The notes beneath the pieces are model-generated. The model did no database searches, was not told the origin of the DNA, and was given only the letters and a program-made list of their open reading frames with translations. Of a stretch of DNA of 21,878 nucleotides, positions 15,778 to 21,878 are shown piece by piece. The stretch spans positions 1-21,878 of the forward strand of contig WQSI01000017.1 of assembly GCA_009787945.1 (NCBI GenBank), given 5' to 3'. A program made the translations under genes and the position numbers. Position 1 is the first letter of the stretch. Each line of letters begins with the position of its first letter. This DNA is from Defluviitaleaceae bacterium (GTDB taxonomy: Bacteria; Bacillota; Clostridia; Lachnospirales; WRAX01).

Positions 15778-15801
15778 TAGACCTGTTCCAGAACAGGTCT
15801 A
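15778..15801. repeat. Palindrome resembling two fused mobile-element ends
   Basis: TAGACCTGTTC and GAACAGGTCTA are separated by two bases. The outer 11 bases are identical to the termini of the 221-bp element at 20228-20448, including the TA at both ends. It has no T run, so it is not a second terminator. Confidence 0.7.
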
Positions 15802-15847
15802 TCGTATAGCGTTCTTATCGTTCTCACAAAAGAGAGGAGAAACAAAA

Positions 15848-16768
15848 ATGAAAAAGTTTTTTGGTATTATTGGGTTGGCTCTGGCGGTTATTGCTTTTGG
15901 GGCTTGCGGCAGTGGTGATGGCGGCGGTGAAGGCTCTGCCAATGTGGTTTATGACAGAGAGGGCAATCAAGTGGTTTTGCCTGATGAAATTAACACCATT
16001 ATAACGCTGATGCCGAGCAAAACCGAGATTGTTATGGGGCTTGGTTTTGGTGACTATATCATTGCCACGGACCAGTCAAGCGGCATGATTGACGGAATAC
16101 CATCAGGAATTGCCACTTTAGATTATGGCGGCGTTGATGTGGAGCATATCATCAGCCTAAACCCCGATGTTATCATTGCTAGTGACATGCTGCGCTTTGG
16201 AGGTAATGACCCTTTAGAGCCTGCCAGAAACCTTGGCATTGCAGTGGCTTACATACCCACAAGCAACAGCATTGAAGGCATAAAAGATGACATACGCTTT
16301 GTTGCCCAGGTGCTTGGTGTGCAGGAGCGAGGGGAAGAGCTAGTTGCCCAAATGGAAGCGGAATTTGACACAGTTGCCCAAATTGTAGCGGGCATTAATA
16401 ACAGGCGCATGGTTTACTTTGAAATTTGGCCTCTGTTTTCCTTTGGAACAGGAACTTTCTTACATGAACTTTTAGAAATAGCAGGAGGCATTAGCATAAC
16501 AAGGGATATGGAAGGCTGGGTGCCCTTATCAGATGAGTTTGTCCTTGACATTAACCCTGACGTAATTTTAACATCTACAGACCCTGGGGCTTTGGGAAAT
16601 CCAGTAGAGGAAATTTTAAATAGGACAGGGTGGGGGAGTGTGACCGCTGTTGCCGAGGGCAATGTCCATTTTATAGACACAGATGCCAGCAACAGACCAA
16701 CCCATAATGTGGTTTATGCCTTATGGGAGATTGCCCGCGCCATCTATCCAGAATATTTTGCCCAATGA
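15848..16768 (+). CDS. btuF: Cobalamin ABC transporter, substrate-binding lipoprotein
   Basis: Captures corrinoid outside the cell and hands it to the BtuC permease. The 306-residue protein begins with a lipoprotein signal (MKKFFGIIGLALAVIAFGAC, lipobox cysteine at residue 20) and a glycine-rich linker. The rest is a class-III periplasmic-binding fold: NTIITLMPSKTEIVMGLG, VDVEHIISLNPDVIIASD and the C-terminal WGSVTAVAEGNVHFID are typical of the BtuF/FepB group. The start follows AGAGAGGAG; the frame stays open for 38 codons upstream, but those lie in the riboswitch leader. Assignment to cobalamin rather than siderophore rests on the riboswitch and the downstream genes. Confidence 0.9.
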   Translation: MKKFFGIIGLALAVIAFGACGSGDGGGEGSANVVYDREGNQVVLPDEINTIITLMPSKTEIVMGLGFGDYIIATDQSSGMIDGIPSGIATLDYGGVDVEHIISLNPDVIIASDMLRFGGNDPLEPARNLGIAVAYIPTSNSIEGIKDDIRFVAQVLGVQERGEELVAQMEAEFDTVAQIVAGINNRRMVYFEIWPLFSFGTGTFLHELLEIAGGISITRDMEGWVPLSDEFVLDINPDVILTSTDPGALGNPVEEILNRTGWGSVTAVAEGNVHFIDTDASNRPTHNVVYALWEIARAIYPEYFAQ

Positions 16769-17784
16769 TGCGGACAAAAATAATTTTATCAGTGGGGATT
16801 GTGCTGTTGGTGCTGATTTTGGCAGTTGGCATCGGCAGTATATTCATCCCGCCTTTGGACATTTTAAGGATTTTAGGCAATAGTATTTTTGGCTTTGGCC
16901 TACCAGAACATATTACGGATAACACCGCAGCCATTTTAAGGGATATTCGCTTGCCCCGTGTTTTGCTTGCCTTTTTCGTGGGGGCGGGGCTTTCTGCAAG
17001 CGGGGCTGTTATGCAGTCTGTTTTGCGCAATCCTTTGGCATCCTCTTATACTTTAGGGGTTGCATCTGGTGCGTCTTTGGGAGCGTCATTGGTTATTTTC
17101 CTTGGGGTATCCCTGCCATTTTTAGCCATGTTCACCCTGCCTGTTTTAGGTTTCACCTTTGGTCTAGGCACAATATTTTTGGTTATAGCGCTTTCTTCAA
17201 AAATAGATATGGGCATGAACAACTACACAATAATCCTTATGGGCATGGTGTTTTCCCTGTTTGTAAATGCCATAACCACCCTAATGTTCGCGCTGTTTCG
17301 TGAAGGCACGCAGCGGATGGTGTTTTGGCAAATGGGCAGTTTTTTGGGGCATGGTTGGCAGGTGGTTGCCATTATTGCCCCAATCGCTGTGCTGGTTATT
17401 GTGCTTATAATGCGCCATACCATGGAAATGGATGTTTTGACCTTTGGAGAAGAGCAAGCCAACACCGTGGGCATTAACGCCAAGAGGGTGAAAACGTGGT
17501 TATTGGTTTACGGTGCGGCACTTACAGGGGTTTCCATCGCCTTTGTGGGTACAATTGGTTTTGTGGACTTGGTTGCCCCCCATGTTGTTCGGAAGCTGTA
17601 TGGGGCATCACATAAAATTGTCATCCCCATGTCTGCCCTATTTGGCGGCAGTTTTATGGTAATTGCAGACCTTATAGCCAGGACAATTATGGCACCTGCA
17701 GAATTGCCTGTGGGGGTTATCACCGCCATTATTGGCGCGCCATTTTTTGCATACATTTATTTTGCCAAAAGAAAGAGAGGTTAA
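16765..17784 (+). CDS. btuC: Cobalamin ABC transporter permease
   Basis: Membrane subunit of the FecCD/BtuC family, 339 residues with about ten helices. Signatures are the N-terminal DIRLPRVLLAFFVGAGLSASGAVMQ split across residues 60-85, NPLASSYTLGVASGAS, and the C-terminal FVDLVAPHVVRKLYG, which contacts the ATPase. The ATG overlaps the btuF stop in ATGA, with a second ATG right after it; either could be used, and no separate ribosome site is seen, so translation is coupled. It carries cobalamin across the cytoplasmic membrane together with BtuF and BtuD. Confidence 0.92.
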   Translation: MMRTKIILSVGIVLLVLILAVGIGSIFIPPLDILRILGNSIFGFGLPEHITDNTAAILRDIRLPRVLLAFFVGAGLSASGAVMQSVLRNPLASSYTLGVASGASLGASLVIFLGVSLPFLAMFTLPVLGFTFGLGTIFLVIALSSKIDMGMNNYTIILMGMVFSLFVNAITTLMFALFREGTQRMVFWQMGSFLGHGWQVVAIIAPIAVLVIVLIMRHTMEMDVLTFGEEQANTVGINAKRVKTWLLVYGAALTGVSIAFVGTIGFVDLVAPHVVRKLYGASHKIVIPMSALFGGSFMVIADLIARTIMAPAELPVGVITAIIGAPFFAYIYFAKRKRG

Positions 17785-17786
17785 TT

Positions 17787-18317
17787 ATGTACAGAAGTAA
17801 ACATGAGGCGTATTCGTTTTTATCAGACGCGCCAGAGGATTTACGTTGTGATTTTGAAATTTTAACAGACGAAATTGCGGGATATGTGGGGCTTTTACGA
17901 GCCTTTGTTGATGATGAGATTTTGCGGGAGCAGTTGCTGTTTGTGTGTGAGCTGGTATACCACCTTAACCCGTCATTGCGCACAAAAGTGACGGTTACAG
18001 CAGAGGAAGCCGCAAGGTTGGAGGGCATGACAACAGAGCTTGCAGAGGAAGCGAAAAAACATATAAAACAGTTTGTTTTGCCTGTGGGTTGCCGCTCTGC
18101 TGGGTTTGCCCATGTTTTGCGTAGCAAGGGCAAGGCTTTGGTTCGTTTGCTGTACCGACACGCCCACCAGGGTCATCATGTAGAGGAAATTTTGTTTGAT
18201 ATTTCTAATTTGCTTTCGGGATATTTTTTCCTGTTGGCTGTGAAACTAAACCATATGGAAGGCGTGGCGGAAACCCCCTTTATCAGCCGAAATTATAAAC
18301 TGGAGGTTAGCCAATGA
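17787..18317 (+). CDS. Divergent cobalamin adenosyltransferase-like protein
   Basis: A 176-residue helical protein two bases after btuC, with AGAGAGG before ATG. I place it near the PduO-type ATP:cob(I)alamin adenosyltransferases. DEIAGYVGLLRAF (about 28-40) resembles their DELNSxIGLA helix. FVLPVGCRSAGFAHVLRS (about 96-113) resembles their FVLPGGSxxAxxLHVART. NLLSGYFFLLAVKLNH resembles their LSDYLFVLAR. The N-terminal TGDxGxT phosphate-binding segment is missing and the RRAER part reads KALVR, so activity is doubtful. It could attach the adenosyl group, or have become a corrinoid-binding or regulatory relative. The operon context makes a corrinoid role likely. Cytoplasmic. Confidence 0.65.
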   Translation: MYRSKHEAYSFLSDAPEDLRCDFEILTDEIAGYVGLLRAFVDDEILREQLLFVCELVYHLNPSLRTKVTVTAEEAARLEGMTTELAEEAKKHIKQFVLPVGCRSAGFAHVLRSKGKALVRLLYRHAHQGHHVEEILFDISNLLSGYFFLLAVKLNHMEGVAETPFISRNYKLEVSQ

Positions 18318-18958
18318 AGGTAGCGGTTTCTTACAGCGGCGGCAAAGAGTCCGCCTTGTCTTTATACAGGGTTTTACAGCAAGGGCATGAGGTTGTGGCA
18401 CTTATAACCACATATAACGCAGAGGCGGGGCGGTCATTTTTTCATGGTCTGACTGATGAGGTGCTGGAGCGTGTGTCTGATGCCCTTAAAATCCCCATGA
18501 TTGTGGTGAAAACAGGTGAAAAAAGTTATACTGAAGATTTTGGGGTCGGGCTGAAGCAAGCTAAGGAAATGGGCGCGCAAGCCTGTGTTTTCGGGGATAT
18601 TGACGTAGAAGGGCATAGAGATTGGTGGACGCGCCATTGTGACATCCAAGGAATGGAAGCGGTTTTCCCTCTTTGGGGCGAAAAACGCGAGGATGTCGCC
18701 CGTGAGATTATAGATAGCGGCATTGTAGCCACACTTACCGTTGTTAACACAAAACAACTAGGTGAAAGGTTTCTTGGGAAGCGGTTTTCAAAAGGGCTTG
18801 CAGAAGAAATCGTTGCTACTGGCTCTGACATTTGCGGTGAAAACGGCGAATATCATACCTTTGTGTCTGATGGCCCTATGTTTAAACATCCTGTAGAGTT
18901 TAAGCTAGGTGAGCCTGTCCAAGTTAGGGAAGATTTTATGGCGCGGGAGGTGCGTTAA
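18314..18958 (+). CDS. DUF71/COG2102 PP-loop ATPase, B12-linked subgroup
   Basis: A 214-residue cytoplasmic protein of the adenine-nucleotide alpha-hydrolase (PP-loop) fold. YSGGKES at residues 7-13 is the nucleotide-binding loop. GENGEYHTFVSDGP near residue 175 is the conserved C-terminal motif of this family. In archaea and eukaryotes the family makes diphthamide (diphthine-ammonia ligase), an unlikely job in a bacterium. A published comparative-genomics study of DUF71 proposed that a bacterial subgroup works in B12 salvage; this gene fits, lying between an adenosyltransferase-like gene (4-base overlap) and a Cys-rich gene inside a riboswitch-controlled cobalamin operon. The reaction could be an ATP-dependent amidation of a corrinoid side chain, which is inference. 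Confidence 0.82.
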   Translation: MKVAVSYSGGKESALSLYRVLQQGHEVVALITTYNAEAGRSFFHGLTDEVLERVSDALKIPMIVVKTGEKSYTEDFGVGLKQAKEMGAQACVFGDIDVEGHRDWWTRHCDIQGMEAVFPLWGEKREDVAREIIDSGIVATLTVVNTKQLGERFLGKRFSKGLAEEIVATGSDICGENGEYHTFVSDGPMFKHPVEFKLGEPVQVREDFMAREVR

Positions 18959-19225
18959 ATGAAACATAGCGCGAGGTTTTTTAGAAATGTAGACTGTGAA
19001 TATTTCCCCTGCCACCCAAAACCTGATAAGGAGCAGTTTAACTGCCTTTTTTGCTATTGCCCCCTGTATATGCTTGGGGATAAATGCGGCGGCAACCCTA
19101 AATTTGAATATGGGGTAAAAGATTGCACAGACTGCTTCCTTCCCCACATGCCGCAGGATTATGACAGGGTTGTGGGGCGGCTAAGCCAATATATAAGCGA
19201 GGGCGTGGATGATTACTTTAAATAA
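18959..19225 (+). CDS. Cysteine-rich small-domain protein
   Basis: An 88-residue protein starting directly at the base after the previous stop. Nine cysteines fall in a regular pattern (CEYFPC, CLFCYC, KCGG, CTDC), with HPKPD and FLPHMP between. It matches the Cys-rich small domain (PF04071) as I remember it, a predicted metal-binding domain that often sits beside corrinoid genes. It probably binds zinc or an iron-sulfur cluster; a role in handling the corrinoid cobalt or as a partner of the DUF71 protein is conceivable but unproven. The end overlaps btuD by 17 bases, so translation is likely coupled. Confidence 0.82.
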   Translation: MKHSARFFRNVDCEYFPCHPKPDKEQFNCLFCYCPLYMLGDKCGGNPKFEYGVKDCTDCFLPHMPQDYDRVVGRLSQYISEGVDDYFK

Positions 19226-19964
19226 CGTGTCCGCTGGATATGGGTCAGGGGATATTATAAAAAATATTTCCATGGAAATAAACGGAAATTTATCTATTGT
19301 TGGACCTAACGGTTGCGGCAAGACGACCCTTTTAAAGGTGATTGCAGGGCTTTTGCCTTGTTCTGGCAGTTTGGAGGTGTTCGGCAGACCCATATCTAAA
19401 ATGAAGCGGCAACAGGTGGCAGAAAACATCGCCATGTTAAGCCAGCAACCTACCATATACTTTGAATACAGCGTTTTTGACACGGTTATGATGGGGCGGT
19501 ATGTACACATTAAAAAAAGAGGGGGCATGATGCCTGATAAAGAGGACAAAGAGGCGGTTTTCCGCAGTTTGTTAGCGGTGGATTTGGCAGATTCAAAAGA
19601 CAAAAGCATTGCCAAGCTGTCTGGTGGGCAGTTGCAACGGGTTTTTTTGGCGCGGGCATTGGCACAAGAGCCGAAAATTATCCTGTTAGATGAGCCTACA
19701 AATCACCTGGACCTTAAATGTCAGGTTGACATTATAGAGCATTTAAACCATTGGTCAGCAGAAAGCGGGCGCATTGTTGTGGGGGTTTTACACGATATTA
19801 ACCTTGCTATGGCACTAAGCCCCACCATGGCTGTGATGAAAGGCGGGGAAATTTATGCCATGGGCAAAACCACGGATATTGTCGCAAATGGCGCATTAAA
19901 CCAAGCTTACCAAATGGATGTAAAAGCCCATATGGTGTCAACTTTTTCCAATTGGTCTACTTGA
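19209..19964 (+). CDS. btuD: Cobalamin ABC transporter ATPase
   Basis: ATP-hydrolysing subunit, 251 residues, on the cytoplasmic face of BtuC. Walker A GPNGCGKTT is at residues 32-40, a Q-loop (LSQQP) at 77-81, the signature LSGGQ at 137-141, and Walker B with the catalytic glutamate (IILLDEP) at 157-163, followed by NHLDL and the switch histidine in VLHDINLAMAL. This is the FecE/BtuD pattern. The ATG lies inside the end of the Cys-rich gene. It closes the operon; I see no clear terminator behind it, and the next gene runs towards it, ending 6 bases away. Confidence 0.93.
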   Translation: MITLNNVSAGYGSGDIIKNISMEINGNLSIVGPNGCGKTTLLKVIAGLLPCSGSLEVFGRPISKMKRQQVAENIAMLSQQPTIYFEYSVFDTVMMGRYVHIKKRGGMMPDKEDKEAVFRSLLAVDLADSKDKSIAKLSGGQLQRVFLARALAQEPKIILLDEPTNHLDLKCQVDIIEHLNHWSAESGRIVVGVLHDINLAMALSPTMAVMKGGEIYAMGKTTDIVANGALNQAYQMDVKAHMVSTFSNWST

Positions 19965-19969
19965 GTGTC

Positions 19970-20179
19970 CTATATAATATTTTGGAAAATTGTTGCCATT
20001 TGGGGCAGTAAATTGGCGACGATAAAACGAATTAAAATAAACAAGGACGCTGCGTAGCAAGCCATTGTGACGATTTTGGAGAAAAATGGCATTTTATCAG
20101 AATCTATCAACATATTCATAACCATGTGCAAACAGCCGATAAAAAACAGCTCGGCAAGCAGTTGTATAGCTTGATTCAT
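19970..20179 (-). CDS. Small membrane protein (69 aa), unknown
   Basis: A 69-residue protein with two predicted membrane helices (about residues 4-22 and 36-57) joined by a short polar loop (LIDSDKMPFFSK). The ATG is supported by AAGGAGGAAATT; a longer version from 20227 would reach into the neighbouring mobile-like element and has no ribosome site. I recognise no family. It converges on btuD. Its ribosome site overlaps the promoter that fires the other way at 20190-20218, so the two may interfere. No promoter of its own is clear. Confidence 0.6.
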   Translation of the reverse strand: MNQAIQLLAELFFIGCLHMVMNMLIDSDKMPFFSKIVTMACYAASLFILIRFIVANLLPQMATIFQNII

Positions 20180-20189
20180 AATTTCCTCC

Positions 20190-20218
20190 TTGCTTTTTTG
20201 TTTCGGTTGTGGTAAAAT
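20190..20218 (+). promoter_or_regulatory. Promoter reading into the hairpin element and hydrolase gene
   Basis: TTGCTT (20190-20195), a 17-base spacer and TAAAAT (20213-20218) with TGG before the -10. The predicted start of transcription falls within a few bases of the left end of the element at 20228. Confidence 0.6.
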
Positions 20219-20227
20219 CTTGTACAA

Positions 20228-20448
20228 TAGACCTGTTCCGAAACCTCATTCCATCATCTTTTTGGTCTTTTTGCCGAAATGCCACAGCGTCAGAACCCCC
20301 ACATACCTATTCAGTAGTTTGCTTCGCAAACCGCATCTTCAATGCGCCCGCCCTCTTGCGGGTACAGGGGTATGTGGGGAACCTGCCCCCTTGCATTTCA
20401 ACAAAAATCCTCAAAAATCTGACGGAAGCAGGTTTCGGAACAGGTCTA
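20228..20448. mobile_element. MITE-like long-hairpin element, 221 bp
   Basis: The ends are perfect 18-bp inverted repeats, TAGACCTGTTCCGAAACC (20228-20245) and its complement (20431-20448), bordered by TA as in a TA-target duplication. Imperfect pairing continues inward for about 80 bases per arm, with both arms sharing TTCC, TTTTTG, GAAATGC and CCCCACATACC in order. The tip carries smaller hairpins (GTTTGCTTCGCAAAC and CCCGC..GCGGG). No transposase is encoded. It fills most of the gap 20180-20489 and would be transcribed as the leader of the hydrolase gene. Confidence 0.75.
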
Positions 20449-20489
20449 ATAGTAGATGTATAGATATATATTGGAAGGAGCTTGAAATT

Positions 20490-21419
20490 ATGAAGAAAAG
20501 AACCAAGTTGTTGTTGGCTGTGGGTGCTGCAATTGCCACGCCTTTAATTATCAATCATACAATTACCAAAAAAGCCCAGGCGCGCTTGCCTAAGCGTGAA
20601 AGCGAGAGCCTGTTTAACTGGGAATATGGCGATATTCGTTATATTACTGTTGGCGAAGGCCCGCCATTGCTTCTTTTACACGGCATTTACCCAGGGGCAG
20701 GGGCTTTGGAGTTTAAACAAGTAATTGAAAAATTTGCAGAAAATTATAAAGTTTATGTGCCTGATTTGCTAGGCTTTGGATATTCCGACAAACCAAATGT
20801 AAGCTACTGCGCTTATCTTTATGTGCGCCTTATCAAAGATTTTGCCGAAGAAATTATTGGTGAGCCTGTGGTTGCGGCGGCTTCTCTGCACACAGCGGCA
20901 GCCCTTGCCACTTGCGCCAAACTTAACCCAGAAGATTTCACCAAAATCATCCTAATATCCCCTACAGGCACTGACGAGGATGTGGAGCTTGCCACCGACG
21001 TGGAAAGCTATGCCAAGCGCGCCCTAGAAACCCCAATTTTCGGCACAAGTTTCTACCACGCCCTAACCAGCAAAAAGGCGTTGCCAGAATTTTTGAAATA
21101 TGAAGGCATTGCCAACAGCGTCGATGAAGATACCCTTGACGAGCTGTATCTGTCTGCCCACGCTGGCGGTGTTGGCGGCAAATACCCAATCGCTGCCCTG
21201 CTTTCCAAATTCTTCAATGGCGACATAAACGCCACTTTAGAAGCTTTGACTGTGCCATACCACATTATTACAGGGGACACCCCGCCCCAAAGCGAACATT
21301 TCGCCCTCTGGAGCGAAATAGGCGAAAACACTCCCGCGTCCATCGTGGAAAATGCCCGCCTTTTGCCCCACCTGGACAACCCAGAAGCTTTTTATTCTCT
21401 TTGTAAAGAGTTGATATAG
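20490..21419 (+). CDS. Membrane-anchored alpha/beta hydrolase
   Basis: A 309-residue protein. Residues 7-22 form a hydrophobic anchor (LLLAVGAAIATPLIIN), and the catalytic domain faces outward or stays near the membrane. The alpha/beta hydrolase fold is seen in LLLLHGIYPGAG (oxyanion HG at 64-65), VPDLLGFGYSDKP, and the C-terminal LLPHLDNPEAFY with the catalytic histidine. The nucleophile elbow reads AAASLHTA (serine 132), not GxSxG, so both usual glycines are changed. An aspartate in ITGD could complete the triad. Substrate unknown. ATG at 20490 follows GGAAGGAG; longer frames would include the mobile-like element and are rejected. A terminator follows 3 bases after the stop. Confidence 0.85.
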   Translation: MKKRTKLLLAVGAAIATPLIINHTITKKAQARLPKRESESLFNWEYGDIRYITVGEGPPLLLLHGIYPGAGALEFKQVIEKFAENYKVYVPDLLGFGYSDKPNVSYCAYLYVRLIKDFAEEIIGEPVVAAASLHTAAALATCAKLNPEDFTKIILISPTGTDEDVELATDVESYAKRALETPIFGTSFYHALTSKKALPEFLKYEGIANSVDEDTLDELYLSAHAGGVGGKYPIAALLSKFFNGDINATLEALTVPYHIITGDTPPQSEHFALWSEIGENTPASIVENARLLPHLDNPEAFYSLCKELI

Positions 21420-21421
21420 TT

Positions 21422-21459
21422 AATAAAAACTGACATCCGCTTGGGTGTCGGTTTTTATT
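21422..21459 (+). terminator. Intrinsic terminator after the hydrolase gene
   Basis: AATAAAAAC-T-GACA pairs with TGTC-G-GTTTTTATT (one T-G wobble) around a 10-base loop. The arms give T runs on both strands. Confidence 0.85.
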
Positions 21460-21549
21460 TTGGAGTGGTATTGCTATAACTTGTAACACATCCAACCAAG
21501 CCCTCATAGTATGGTCAAATGGGTTAAACCCTGAAGGGAGGAAACAAAA

Positions 21550-21878
21550 ATGCTTATGAATGGACCAGAAAGGGCGGAAATGTTTGTAGACATGGCTCGC
21601 TATGTAGGTAAAACCGTAACCATATTTACCGCGTCAGGCGGCATCAGCGGAAGCGGCTTTACTGGCGTTTTGGCATGTGTGGACGAACGCGTCGTCAAGC
21701 TTATCACCCGCATTGGCGCACCACCAGCTTGCCCGCTAGGCAGCACTTGCACGGGATTTGACGGCTTTGGTGGCTTTGGCGGTTTTGGCGGCGGCGTGCC
21801 TTATGGCGGCGGTTGCGGCGGCTTCTTTGGCGGCATCGGCGGCGGTTGCGCTGGCGGCGGCTTTGGCTACGGCGGCTT
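21550..21878 (+). CDS. Glycine-rich protein, N-terminal part (partial)
   Basis: Open to the end of the window, about 109 residues seen. The start has GGGAGG 7 bases before ATG. Residues 1-60 look like a small folded domain (ERAEMFVDMARYVGKTVTIF, SGSGFTGVLACVDERVVKLI) that could be a small beta barrel. From about residue 68 the chain is almost only glycine, phenylalanine and cysteine (FGGFGGFGGG.., GGGCGG..). Such low-complexity tails are common in spore-coat or surface proteins of Clostridia, but I do not recognise this one. A short palindrome GGGTTAAACCC (about 21520-21530) lies just upstream and could be a regulator site. Confidence 0.65.
   Translation, partial: MLMNGPERAEMFVDMARYVGKTVTIFTASGGISGSGFTGVLACVDERVVKLITRIGAPPACPLGSTCTGFDGFGGFGGFGGGVPYGGGCGGFFGGIGGGCAGGGFGYGG

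Noticed and set aside
20190..20489. N-terminal extension of the hydrolase by 100 residues
   Set aside because: The extension translates the mobile-like element; the ATG at 20490 has a good ribosome site and starts with a normal membrane anchor.
21720..21878. Tandem DNA repeat or CRISPR-like array in the glycine-rich region
   Set aside because: The GGCGGC pattern follows codon periodicity in an open reading frame and has no regular spacer units.

Overview
The window looks like a chromosomal segment of an anaerobic, probably gut-associated Firmicute of the class Clostridia. Pointers are a molybdenum formate dehydrogenase with a selenocysteine codon, Gram-positive style lipoproteins together with lgt, TTG and GTG starts with strong GGAGG ribosome sites, and consensus sigma-A promoters, several with an extended -10. 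No genus can be named from the sequence. There are no rRNA or tRNA genes, no CRISPR array and no transposase gene.

Layout. 1-540: the tail of a membrane protein and a MarR-type regulator on the + strand. 541-1996: terminators, a cloverleaf-like structured element and an AT-rich gene of unknown function. 2058-8065 (- strand): a formate dehydrogenase operon read as fdhF (selenocysteine), a zinc-ribbon/PH-like protein, mobA, fdhD, then a large DUF1576-like membrane protein. 8189-8372: a terminator hairpin and palindromic repeats. 8395-12624 (- strand): purF-purB-purA. 12775-14056 (+): lgt, then two small basic proteins. 14148-15533 (-): a His-containing lipoprotein and a ZIP metal transporter. 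15613-19964 (+): a cobalamin operon with a compact cobalamin riboswitch and attenuator, then btuF, btuC, a divergent cobalamin adenosyltransferase-like protein, a DUF71 PP-loop ATPase, a Cys-rich small-domain protein and btuD. 19970-21459: a small membrane protein on the - strand, a 221-bp long-hairpin mobile-like element and a membrane-anchored alpha/beta hydrolase. 21550 to the end: the start of a glycine-rich protein.

How the parts work together. The formate dehydrogenase operon carries the enzyme with two genes that mature it: MobA makes the guanine dinucleotide form of the molybdenum cofactor and FdhD delivers sulfur to it. Two further genes of unknown role sit in the same transcription unit. 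The cobalamin operon joins uptake (BtuF, BtuC, BtuD) to three small proteins that probably process the imported corrinoid; DUF71 and the Cys-rich protein have no settled biochemical role. Both operons therefore carry uncharacterised members in tightly coupled positions, and these are the best candidates for new biology here.

The most interesting non-coding signals are: the selenocysteine hairpin in fdhF; the short riboswitch; the long-hairpin element with 18-bp terminal repeats lying directly behind a promoter; what looks like a collapsed copy of that element in the riboswitch leader; and a module repeated just after two unrelated stop codons, each time directly before a terminator.
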